A stretch of 64,000 bases of DNA. It comes from Ruminococcus flavefaciens. GTDB lineage: Bacteria; Bacillota; Clostridia; Oscillospirales; Ruminococcaceae. The notes beneath the pieces were generated by a model, which was not told where the DNA came from, did not search any database, and saw nothing but the letters and a program-made list of their open reading frames with translations. Shown here piece after piece: positions 7,955 to 15,574 of this stretch (its first letter is position 1; each line of letters begins with the position of its first letter). Position numbers and translations under genes: made by a program. Location: contig NZ_FPIP01000008.1 of NCBI RefSeq assembly GCF_900119075.1, forward strand, positions 96,601-160,600, given 5' to 3'.

Positions 7955-10900
7955 GTGAAACTTTCAAAAATGAAGAAGATCATCAGCGGAACCGTATCCG
8001 CAGTGATGATCGCAGCGTCCGTCCCCCTCTCAGCTAATGCGGGCGGTTTCAATTTCGGCGGCGATAACGGCGGCATGACATGGGGCGGCTGGGGAAATAA
8101 CGGCGGCGGACAGGACTGGAGCGGCTTTGCGGGCGGCTTCGAGACCAACGGCAACACCAACATAGGCTCAGACGCAGGCAGCGGCGGAAACGCTCAGTCA
8201 GGTCTCAACTCTCAGATCAAGGGCGATATGCCTACAAGGGTACCGAATGGCGCTGAAAAGACAAGCCAGTGCAAGGTGGAGAACAAGACCTATAACTGCA
8301 AATTTACAGGCAAGCAGAAAAAGTGCAACGTTATTCTCCCTCCGAACTATAATTCAAGCAAGAAGTACCCTGTAATGTTCGTTCTCCACGGAATCATGGG
8401 AAGCGAGAACGACATGGTAAGCGGCATGGGCGTTCAGGAGCTCATGACAGGTCTTATGTCAAGCGGTCAGGCTGAGGAGTTCATCGTTGTAACTCCGAAT
8501 ATGTTCACAAGCAAGACTATGAACAGCCCAAGCGGTATCAACCAGCAGACCTGCGCAGAGTACGACAACTTCCTCTATGACGTTACAGACAGCCTTCTTC
8601 CTTTCATCAAGGAGAATTATTCCGTTAAGGAAGGCAGAGAATATACAGCTATCACAGGCTTCTCAATGGGCGGCCGTGAGGCTATCTACTGCGGACTTAT
8701 GCGCCCCGACGTATTCGGCTATGTAGGCGGCGCCTGCCCTGCACCGGGTATTACCCCAGGTAAGGACTCGTTCATGACTCACCCGGGCTGTATGCAGGAG
8801 AGTGAGATGAAGTTCAGAGATGTAGGTCCCGAGCCTGCTGTATTCATGATAACAGGCGGAACCAACGACAGCGTTGTTGGTACATTCCCTAAGCAGTACA
8901 GCGACATTCTCACAAGAAACGGCGTTAATCACGTTTACCAGTCTATCCCCGGCGGCGGACATGACGCAAATTCTGTAAAGCCTCATCTCTATACATTCAT
9001 GAGATATGCTTTCAAGGCTTCAGCAAGCGAGCCTGTTACAACAACTACTACAACTGCTGTAACGACTACAACTACTAAAGTAACAACAACTACCACAGCA
9101 GAACCCGTAGTTACTACAACTACAATGCAGAATGAGCAGAACTCACAGGGCGGCGGCTTTGGCGGCGATATCTCCACAAAGGTAACTAAGTGGGGCGACG
9201 CAAACAACGACGGCACAGTTGATATGGGCGATGTAGTTCTTATCATGCAGTCTCTTGCTAACCCTAATAAGTATAAGCTTTCAGAGCCGGGTATCTACAA
9301 CGCAGACGCTTATGAGGCAGGCGGCGGTATTACTTCAAACGACGCACTTTCTATCCAGAAGTACCTTTTAGGTCTGATAACAAAGCTCCCTGAGAGCTAT
9401 TCGCCAAATGTGACTACAGCACCTGTTACTACAACAGTAACAACAACTGCTGAAGTGACAACAACTACTACTGCAGCTCCTGTAGCAGGCGGCGCTCTGA
9501 ATGACAACTTTGATTCAGGCTTAGGCGACTGGACAGGCAGAGGCGCAGCTTCTGTTACAGCTACAGACGCAGCATATTACGGTTCATCAGGAAAGTCTAT
9601 GTTCATCACAGACAGAAGCGCTGAGTGGAACGGTGCTGCTATAAACCTCGGTTCAGATTTCCAGCCGGGTCAGACATACAGCGTAAGTCTTGCAGCTCTC
9701 CAGATGTCAGGCAGCTCAGCTGAGATACAGATTTCTCTCCAGCAGGGCGGCAACGGCGGCGGAAGCGCTGTTTACACATCTATCGCAAAGGCTACCTGCG
9801 AGAGCGGCGTCTGGACAAAGATAGAGAACACATCATTCACTATCCCTGACAATGCAGGAGATATGGTGCTCTATGTTGAGACTGTTGAGTCTTCGGGAGA
9901 TACTATGGATATTTATATTGACGATGTACTTGTTGCAGCTGAGGGCACAAAGTCAGCAGTTACAACAGGCGGCACAGGCAAGGTGCCTGAGATAGTTGTT
10001 CCTCCTACACCTACAGTAGACACTACTAAGTGGGATAACTACAAGGAGACAGCTTCGGCTCAGTATATCGACTTCTACAAGAGCTCGATAAAGCACATGG
10101 GCAACACATACAGACTTACTCAGAAGCTTACTGCTGCTGAGAGCGGTTCACCTCTGACAGTTGCTTACCTCGGCGGTTCTATTACCGAGGGCAAGAACTA
10201 CACAACACCATTCTCCAACTACCTCAGGACAACATTTGCTAAGGGCAGCTTCAAGGAGATAAATGCAGGTCTTTCGGGAACATCTTCCGTTGTAGGACTT
10301 GTCCGCAGCGAGAAGCAGATAGTCGAGCAGAAGCCTGACATCATCTTCCTCGAATTCTCAGTTAATGACCATGAGGATATCATGTACAAGAAGTGCTTCG
10401 AGAGCTGTATCAAGAAGTTCCTTGATATGCCTAACGAACCAGCTGTAGGTATCATCATTACCCGTGCAAAGGGCGGCTTCTCCAGCCAGTCACAGATGTA
10501 TCCTATCGGTAAGAACTTCGATATCCCTGTAATCAGCATGGACGACGCACTTACAAAGGCGTTCAACAGCAAATTCCTCCAGCCCGGCGACTACTACACA
10601 GACGAGTATCACCCACACCAGAAGGGCGGACAGCTTGTAGCTGACTGTATGGCTTACTATGTTCGTCAGGCATTAAAGAGCGAGAACCAGTCCGCAGGCT
10701 ATACTCAGCCTACTAAGTACGTATACGGCGCAGAGTATGCAAACTGCGTGAACGTTGATCCTAAGAACCTGACAGGCTTCAATGCAGGCTCATGGAAGTC
10801 AGGCGGCGGTTATAACAATAACCCTGGCCTCAACTACTCATACACACTCAACGGAGGCAGTCCTATGACCTTCAAGACACAGGGCAAGGGACTCATCATC

Positions 10901-11104
10901 GTATTCAAGGCTAACAGCTCAGGCATGGGCAGCATCAATGTAACTGTAAACGGCAAGACCACAAAGGTAAACGGCAATAAGCAGTACACATGGGGCGGTC
11001 CTGACGCAGAGCTTGGCTACTATCAGGCTACAACAGGCGACCTTGACGTTTCTATCAGCGGAAGCGGCAGCTTCACGATCTGGGGCATAGGTCTTATCAA
11101 GTAG
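7955..11104 (+). CDS. Cellulosomal bifunctional esterase: CE1 - dockerin - CBM22 - SGNH hydrolase
   Basis: 1049 residues from GTG 7955 (AAGGAG 8 bases upstream; ATG 7970 also possible). Order: signal peptide (1-29), Gly-rich stretch, CE1-type esterase with nucleophile in GFSMGG (Ser237) and His336 in GGGHD, Thr-rich linker, type I dockerin (about 409-480), second Thr linker, CBM22-like module (about 513-664), SGNH/GDSL hydrolase (about 734-890: GGSIT, GLSGTSS, SVNDHE and DEYHPH blocks), and a C-terminal beta-rich domain that I cannot name. CE1 members remove feruloyl or acetyl groups from xylan; the SGNH domain is probably a carbohydrate acetylesterase. It would act outside the cell, docked on the cellulosome. 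An internal dockerin between two enzymes is less common than a terminal one. Confidence 0.9.
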   Translation: MKLSKMKKIISGTVSAVMIAASVPLSANAGGFNFGGDNGGMTWGGWGNNGGGQDWSGFAGGFETNGNTNIGSDAGSGGNAQSGLNSQIKGDMPTRVPNGAEKTSQCKVENKTYNCKFTGKQKKCNVILPPNYNSSKKYPVMFVLHGIMGSENDMVSGMGVQELMTGLMSSGQAEEFIVVTPNMFTSKTMNSPSGINQQTCAEYDNFLYDVTDSLLPFIKENYSVKEGREYTAITGFSMGGREAIYCGLMRPDVFGYVGGACPAPGITPGKDSFMTHPGCMQESEMKFRDVGPEPAVFMITGGTNDSVVGTFPKQYSDILTRNGVNHVYQSIPGGGHDANSVKPHLYTFMRYAFKASASEPVTTTTTTAVTTTTTKVTTTTTAEPVVTTTTMQNEQNSQGGGFGGDISTKVTKWGDANNDGTVDMGDVVLIMQSLANPNKYKLSEPGIYNADAYEAGGGITSNDALSIQKYLLGLITKLPESYSPNVTTAPVTTTVTTTAEVTTTTTAAPVAGGALNDNFDSGLGDWTGRGAASVTATDAAYYGSSGKSMFITDRSAEWNGAAINLGSDFQPGQTYSVSLAALQMSGSSAEIQISLQQGGNGGGSAVYTSIAKATCESGVWTKIENTSFTIPDNAGDMVLYVETVESSGDTMDIYIDDVLVAAEGTKSAVTTGGTGKVPEIVVPPTPTVDTTKWDNYKETASAQYIDFYKSSIKHMGNTYRLTQKLTAAESGSPLTVAYLGGSITEGKNYTTPFSNYLRTTFAKGSFKEINAGLSGTSSVVGLVRSEKQIVEQKPDIIFLEFSVNDHEDIMYKKCFESCIKKFLDMPNEPAVGIIITRAKGGFSSQSQMYPIGKNFDIPVISMDDALTKAFNSKFLQPGDYYTDEYHPHQKGGQLVADCMAYYVRQALKSENQSAGYTQPTKYVYGAEYANCVNVDPKNLTGFNAGSWKSGGGYNNNPGLNYSYTLNGGSPMTFKTQGKGLIIVFKANSSGMGSINVTVNGKTTKVNGNKQYTWGGPDAELGYYQATTGDLDVSISGSGSFTIWGIGLIK

Positions 11105-11114
11105 AACTGATACT

Positions 11115-11147
11115 AAAAGGCTTCAACTTTATGTTGGAGCCTTTTTT
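11115..11147 (+). terminator. Rho-independent terminator
   Basis: Stem of AAAAGGCTTCAAC against GTTGGAGCCTTTT with one mismatch pair, followed by a T run. It ends the esterase gene. Confidence 0.8.
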
Positions 11148-11161
11148 ACGTATAAAAACAT

Positions 11162-11194
11162 AATCCCCGAAGGAGAGAAAGCTTCGGGGATTTT
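11162..11194. terminator. Hairpin between convergent genes
   Basis: ATCCCCGAAG, about 8 bases, CTTCGGGGAT, then TTTT on the plus strand. Probably a back-up terminator for the esterase or a terminator read from either side. Confidence 0.6.
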
Positions 11195-11255
11195 AAACTC
11201 AGTTCCGAATGGGGAAGTTCGGAACGTAGTTTGCGTATATAAATAGTGAAGCGGC

Positions 11256-11720
11256 TTACTTGTTGAGGAGCGCCTTCTGGATAGCCTGTGCGTCGCCGAC
11301 TGTGAGTCCGCCGCCGTTTACATCGGCATTAGCCTTGCCCTGTGCGGTAAGATAGTAGCCGCCGAATCTGCGCTCTTCGCCTTCATATAAGCTTATGCAC
11401 TGAAATGGCTTGCCGCCGATAGTCTCAATGCTGAACTGAACTGTTCCCGATGAGGTCTTGCCACTGAGGTCGGTAAAAGTATAAGTGCCGTCCTTGTTTA
11501 TAACGACTGTGCCGTAGTCTGTCGGTGTGATATTAACGGGTAAGTTGGTATCCGAGTTCTGGTATTTCCATTCGCCTGCAATATGCTCGATATCTGTGGT
11601 TTCAGCTGAAACTTCGGCTGCTACAGGAGTTGTTGCAGCTTCTGCTGCATAAGATGTGATTGCGGGAGCTGCTGAGAGCATAAGGCTGAGTGCAGCAATA
11701 ACAGATACAAAATTTTTCAT
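11256..11720 (-). CDS. Small secreted protein with a half-dockerin C-terminus
   Basis: 154 residues from ATG 11720 (GGAGGAAA upstream). The signal peptide (MKNFVSVIAALSLMLSAAPA) is cut near SYA-AEA. A compact domain of about 80 residues (GEWKYQNSDTNLPVNITPTD onward) looks like a small beta-barrel. The last 27 residues resemble the second half of a dockerin (ADVNGGGLTVGDAQAIQKAL) without the first calcium loop. Function unknown. It carries one of the three conserved ECF-type promoters, so it is probably part of a surface-stress or substrate-response regulon. It is a single gene between hairpins. Confidence 0.75.
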   Translation of the reverse strand: MKNFVSVIAALSLMLSAAPAITSYAAEAATTPVAAEVSAETTDIEHIAGEWKYQNSDTNLPVNITPTDYGTVVINKDGTYTFTDLSGKTSSGTVQFSIETIGGKPFQCISLYEGEERRFGGYYLTAQGKANADVNGGGLTVGDAQAIQKALLNK

Positions 11721-11826
11721 AATGATTTCCTCCGATATATAAATGTGATACTGCTGCACGAACTCCGTGTGTGCAGTTTTGTTTTTGATAGTTAAGTCCG
11801 CAGGGGACTGTGTTCTGTTGGTCGAC

Positions 11827-11868
11827 CTTTCATAAAGAACAATCGGAGGAAAAATAACAGGTGTTACA
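11827..11868 (-). promoter_or_regulatory. Conserved ECF-type promoter, copy 1
   Basis: On the minus strand: TGTAACAC, 15 bases, CGATT, then TTTATGAAAG. The same blocks with the same 15-base spacer occur at 23067-23108 and 29006-29047. An AAC-containing -35 and a CG-starting -10 are typical of ECF sigma factors. It lies about 120 bases upstream of the small secreted protein. Confidence 0.75.
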
Positions 11869-11910
11869 TCGGTTCAAAAAAATTTGGAATTTTTTCAAAT
11901 CAGGGAATAC

Positions 11911-11938
11911 AGGCAAAAAAGCCGCCCTGCAGGCGGCT
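11911..11938 (-). terminator. Rho-independent terminator
   Basis: Minus strand: GAGCCGCC, TGCAG, GGCGGC, followed by TTTTTT. It ends the histidine kinase operon. Confidence 0.8.
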
Positions 11939-11950
11939 CTGAATCATATG

Positions 11951-12847
11951 TTACAGTATTATCTCGACGGAAAATATGTTGTCGCTGAGCTGTGCGGTGA
12001 CTGTCCAGCCAAGTCTGTCGCAGAGGAGCTTAACAACGTAGAGCCCAAGTCCCGAGCCGCCTGACGTCCTTGCGTCCATGCGGTAGAATGGCTCGAAAAC
12101 TCTGCTTACATCTACATTTGAGCTGTCCGCGAGGGTGTTGCAGACGCGGAATGTGACCTGTTTATCATCGCGGTCAAGGTAAACGCTGAAGCTGTCCGAG
12201 GTGTATTTCTCGGCATTTGACATGAGATTGCTGAGTATTCTCATCAGGCAGTGCATATCCGAGCGCACGATGATACCGTCGGCAATATCAAATTCCGCGG
12301 CAATATTCCTCTCGGATATCCAGCCGTGCTGTTCAAGCACCGATTCCGTCAGGATATTGCTGAGATTGACCTCCTCGATACGGAGCTCCTCATTGCCGTT
12401 TTCGGTCTTGGTGACCTCGAAGAACTCGTCTGAGAGCTCTTTAAGGTACTTGTTTTTCTGCATGGCAACAGTAAGGTATTCCGCATTTTTCTCCGACAGC
12501 TCGCCGCTCTTTTCTATCATTTGCAAGTATCCAAGCGAAGCCGTCAGCGGCGTGCGGAAGTCGTGGGAGATACCCGAGATGACCGTGCCGAGCTGCTTCT
12601 TTTTCTGCTCGTACTCATTGGCAAGACTGCGCTGTATGTCGGTATGCTCGTTGACCTTAACTGCAAGTTCGACTAAATCTTTGTCAAAATTCGTTACCTT
12701 CACAGGCTGCCTGTAATCATCATCTTTGAGCTTTTCAAGTCCCCGTGAAAAACGGCGGATATTGCGTTTCAGCGAGATATATTTCCATAACAGGACACAC
12801 AAAATGACAAGAAGGCACACGCAGATTGTTCCGAGCAGAATTTTCAT
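11951..12847 (-). CDS. Sensor histidine kinase, single membrane segment
   Basis: 298 residues. Residues 4-25 form one hydrophobic helix; there is no extracellular sensor loop. A short linker leads to a HisKA domain with the phosphoacceptor His in GISHDFRTPLTA (about residue 95), then a HATPase_c domain with an N box (LMSNAEKYT) and a G box (GSGLGLYVVKLL). It is the last gene of a response regulator, ABC ATPase, permease and kinase operon. Kinases with so little sensor commonly detect antimicrobial peptides through the accompanying ABC transporter (BceS/NsrK-like logic); this role is inferred from context. Confidence 0.88.
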   Translation of the reverse strand: MKILLGTICVCLLVILCVLLWKYISLKRNIRRFSRGLEKLKDDDYRQPVKVTNFDKDLVELAVKVNEHTDIQRSLANEYEQKKKQLGTVISGISHDFRTPLTASLGYLQMIEKSGELSEKNAEYLTVAMQKNKYLKELSDEFFEVTKTENGNEELRIEEVNLSNILTESVLEQHGWISERNIAAEFDIADGIIVRSDMHCLMRILSNLMSNAEKYTSDSFSVYLDRDDKQVTFRVCNTLADSSNVDVSRVFEPFYRMDARTSGGSGLGLYVVKLLCDRLGWTVTAQLSDNIFSVEIIL

Positions 12848-12876
12848 AGCGTGTACCTCCTTTTTAGTTCATATTA

Positions 12877-13617
12877 TTATACGTGACTGCCGATGGTAGT
12901 CCTTACGTACCACTTTTTCTTATATGATGTATAGGCGAGCCAGTACATCAGCGCCGCTTCGATGACAAAGCCGATGAGAGCCTTTATTATCAGGTCGCTG
13001 TCGAGCATACCGTTTGCCACAAGGGTGCATTCCGTTGACGGGAACCATTTGAATACCGAGATGATACCGCCTGTCATGTCGAAGACTTTGTCTTCATTGG
13101 TCGCCAGTCCCAGAACAGCAAATATGTTTTCGATCATCATACGGGCATATGGGACCATTGCTCCCGCGGGAGTTTTGATAGTCATTGTGATACCAATGAC
13201 AGAGAACAGCATTCGCAGGAATACTATGTAAAACAGCCCTATAGCTGCAAGAGTTTTTTCAGTTGGCTCATATATCAGCATTACCGCACATACAGGGATA
13301 AAGTAAGCCACAGTAAGCAGGGATATATACACGATAAGCCTGTACCATATGAGCTTGTGAGAATTTGCGCCGTCCATTATCTCATACTGAGCTGTTCGGT
13401 CTGCGTAGTGCTTGCCTATCGCTGCGCCTGCTGCAATAGAGATTATGGCAGCCATCATTGGGAAGGTTGAAGCAACTGTCAGATAGTTAGGGTGGAAAAG
13501 ATCCTGCATGAATGTGGCTGCCGCCAGCACCAATGCGCCAAGGCAGATAATGATATTGCCTAAGATGCTTCGTCCTCTTGTTATGCGGTAAAGCTCCGCT
13601 TTTATGTAATTACTCAT
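12877..13617 (-). CDS. ABC-2-type transporter permease
   Basis: 246 residues from ATG 13617; a GTG at 13626 would add three residues. The N-terminus (MSNYIKAELYRITRGRS) is typical of ABC-2 permeases of the BcrB/EcsB/NatB type. About six hydrophobic segments follow, including the stretches near IIICLGALVLAAATF, MAAIISIAAGAAIG and AIGLFYIVFLRML. The start overlaps the end of the ATPase gene, so the two are coupled. It would form the membrane pore of a peptide exporter or immunity transporter. Confidence 0.8.
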   Translation of the reverse strand: MSNYIKAELYRITRGRSILGNIIICLGALVLAAATFMQDLFHPNYLTVASTFPMMAAIISIAAGAAIGKHYADRTAQYEIMDGANSHKLIWYRLIVYISLLTVAYFIPVCAVMLIYEPTEKTLAAIGLFYIVFLRMLFSVIGITMTIKTPAGAMVPYARMMIENIFAVLGLATNEDKVFDMTGGIISVFKWFPSTECTLVANGMLDSDLIIKALIGFVIEAALMYWLAYTSYKKKWYVRTTIGSHV

Positions 13618-14521
13618 GCCTGCCACCTACCTTTTCAAGATAATAGTCCTCAAGACTTCTTCCCGATTCGCACAGCTTTGTGATAACGCAGCCGTTATCG
13701 GTTATGGTCTTGGAGATACGCTCCACAGCGTCAAGCTGTTCGTATATCTCGATCTCGCCGCTGTGCATTACCTTGTAATTGCCTATGGAGAGCTTTTCTT
13801 CAAGTATAGCCGCAGTCTTTTCGATATTGTTTGTTCTGACGGATATGTGGCTTTTGCACTTGTCCTGAAGCTCCTCAAGGCTGAGGTTCTCTATAAGCTC
13901 TCCCTTGTTTATAATTGAGAAATCCGTGCAAAGCTCGGAAAGCTCGGATAGAAGATGACTTGATATGAGTATGGTCACGCCCTGCTCCTCTGCAAGCTTT
14001 TGCAGCAGATGTCTTACGTCAACTATGCCCTCGGGATCAAGACCATTTACGGGTTCATCCAGTACAAGGACCTCGGGCTTCGTCAGCAGAGCCATTGCAA
14101 TGCCCAGTCTCTGGCGCATACCGAGCGAGAACTTCATGGCTTTCTTTTTGCCTGTATTGCCCAGCCCCACTATGTCAAGAAGCTCATTTATCCGCTTCTC
14201 GTCGGGATATCCCCTGATATAGCGGATATAACTGAGGTTCTCGTATGCGGTCATATTGTAGTTGACAATAGGAGCTTCTATCATAAAGCTCATACGTTTG
14301 CGGTGTGAGTCAAGGTCATTGCTGCCGTAGAATTGAAGCTCTCCTGATGTCTGGAATATAAGTCCTGCCAGTATCTTCATGATAGTGGTCTTGCCTGCAC
14401 CGTTAGGACCGATAAGACCTGTGATACTGCCTTTTCTGACATCAAGGCTGAAATTTTTCACCACCTCCGCCTTTTTGAAGCGTTTGGTGATATTGTTCAT
14501 GGTGATAACGCTATCTGCCAT
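13610..14521 (-). CDS. ABC transporter ATP-binding protein (BcrA-like)
   Basis: 303 residues. Walker A is GPNGAGKTT (about 37-45), the signature is SLGMRQRLGIAMA, and Walker B is VLVLDEPVNGLDPEG, followed by the switch His in SSHLLSEL. The C-terminal 90 residues are the accessory region seen in bacitracin/lantibiotic immunity-type ATPases. It pairs with the permease at 12877 and the two-component system on either side. The likely job is export of, or protection from, a peptide antibiotic; the substrate is unknown. Confidence 0.92.
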   Translation of the reverse strand: MADSVITMNNITKRFKKAEVVKNFSLDVRKGSITGLIGPNGAGKTTIMKILAGLIFQTSGELQFYGSNDLDSHRKRMSFMIEAPIVNYNMTAYENLSYIRYIRGYPDEKRINELLDIVGLGNTGKKKAMKFSLGMRQRLGIAMALLTKPEVLVLDEPVNGLDPEGIVDVRHLLQKLAEEQGVTILISSHLLSELSELCTDFSIINKGELIENLSLEELQDKCKSHISVRTNNIEKTAAILEEKLSIGNYKVMHSGEIEIYEQLDAVERISKTITDNGCVITKLCESGRSLEDYYLEKVGGRHE

Positions 14522-14562
14522 AGCGCCGCCCCCTTTCGTTTTTCTTTGAGCTTATTCTAACA

Positions 14563-14608
14563 GGCGAAGGTTAAGAAAAGGTTAAGCAAGTGGTAAAGAA
14601 AGTGTTAA
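14563..14608 (-). promoter_or_regulatory. Four direct repeats, probable response-regulator operator
   Basis: Read on the minus strand, four head-to-tail copies follow one another: TTAACACTTTC, TTTACCACTTGC, TTAACCTTTTC and TTAACCTTCGCC, with an 11-12 base period. They are followed by TAGAAT at -10-like distance and then the ABC ATPase gene. Helically phased direct repeats are the usual target of OmpR-family regulators. The first repeat overlaps the stop codon of the response regulator gene. Confidence 0.65.
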
Positions 14609-15294
14609 TTTATCAGCCGATAGCCCATTCCCCACACAGTCTCAATGTATTCGCTGCCGCTGTCCAGACTTTTCAGCTTTGAGCGGATATTGCTCATGTG
14701 GACCTTTACGGTATTGTCGTCGCTGAGGTAGTCCTCGCCCCATACGCTCTGAAAGATGTTGGCTTTAGACCAGAGCTTTGTGGGATTGCCGAGCATGAGC
14801 TCAAGTATTGCGAACTCCTTGCTTGTAAGGCTGAGAGTCTTTCCGCAGACCTCTGCTGTGCCTGCTGTCACGTCTATGGTCAGGTTCTTGAATGTGAGTA
14901 TTCTGGATACGGACTGCTTATCGGAGTTCCTGTTATAACGGCGAAGTACCGCTTCGACGCGGACAAGGAGCTCGTCAAGGTCAAAGGGCTTTGTGATATA
15001 ATCATCTGCTCCCATGCGTATCAGGTCTATTTTGGAGCTCGTCTCGCTTTTTGCTGATACCACGATAACAGGTATGTCTGAGAACTCACGTATCTTCTGC
15101 AATACCATGTCTCCGCTCTGAAAGGGGAGCATAAGGTCAAGTATCAGCAGGGAAAGGTCTGTATTTTCGCGGACTATCCGCACTGCGTCGAGACCGTTCA
15201 GCGCCGACAGCATTTCATAGCCCTGTGAGGAGAGATATTCGCAGATAAGGCGGTTTATCTCTTTGTCGTCCTCAGCTGTAAGTATCTTTTTCAT
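14605..15294 (-). CDS. OmpR-family response regulator
   Basis: 229 residues. The receiver domain (1-115) has the acidic pocket (AEDD), the phosphoacceptor Asp in LLILDLMLPF, and the KPFD lysine. The C-terminal winged helix (about 130-229) includes LTSKEFAILELML and DNTVKVHMSNIRSKL. It should be phosphorylated by the kinase at 11951 and bind the repeats just downstream, switching on the transporter genes. First gene of the operon. Confidence 0.93.
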   Translation of the reverse strand: MKKILTAEDDKEINRLICEYLSSQGYEMLSALNGLDAVRIVRENTDLSLLILDLMLPFQSGDMVLQKIREFSDIPVIVVSAKSETSSKIDLIRMGADDYITKPFDLDELLVRVEAVLRRYNRNSDKQSVSRILTFKNLTIDVTAGTAEVCGKTLSLTSKEFAILELMLGNPTKLWSKANIFQSVWGEDYLSDDNTVKVHMSNIRSKLKSLDSGSEYIETVWGMGYRLIN

Positions 15295-15453
15295 GGCGTA
15301 CCCCTCTCGAAAAAATCATTGTTATTTACTATTATAGCATAGGTCACAGTAAAGGTCAATCATATAACTTATTGGAGCAGAAGGAATTTGTTTAAATAAG
15401 TACTCGGAAAAGGTTACAAAACGTTTATAAAAGTTTAAAAATTATTATTGCTA

Positions 15454-15482
15454 TTGACAAATGTTTGAATATATGCTAATAT
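15454..15482 (+). promoter_or_regulatory. Sigma-A-type promoter
   Basis: TTGACA, 17 bases, TAATAT, about 93 bases upstream of the RTX-like gene start. Confidence 0.75.
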
Positions 15483-15574
15483 TATTGTAAATTGGAGAAA
15501 TCGCATTAATCTATACGCACAGTAAACGCAACACTAACTATCGCTGTACAAAACAGCAGAAAGGAATGAAAACC

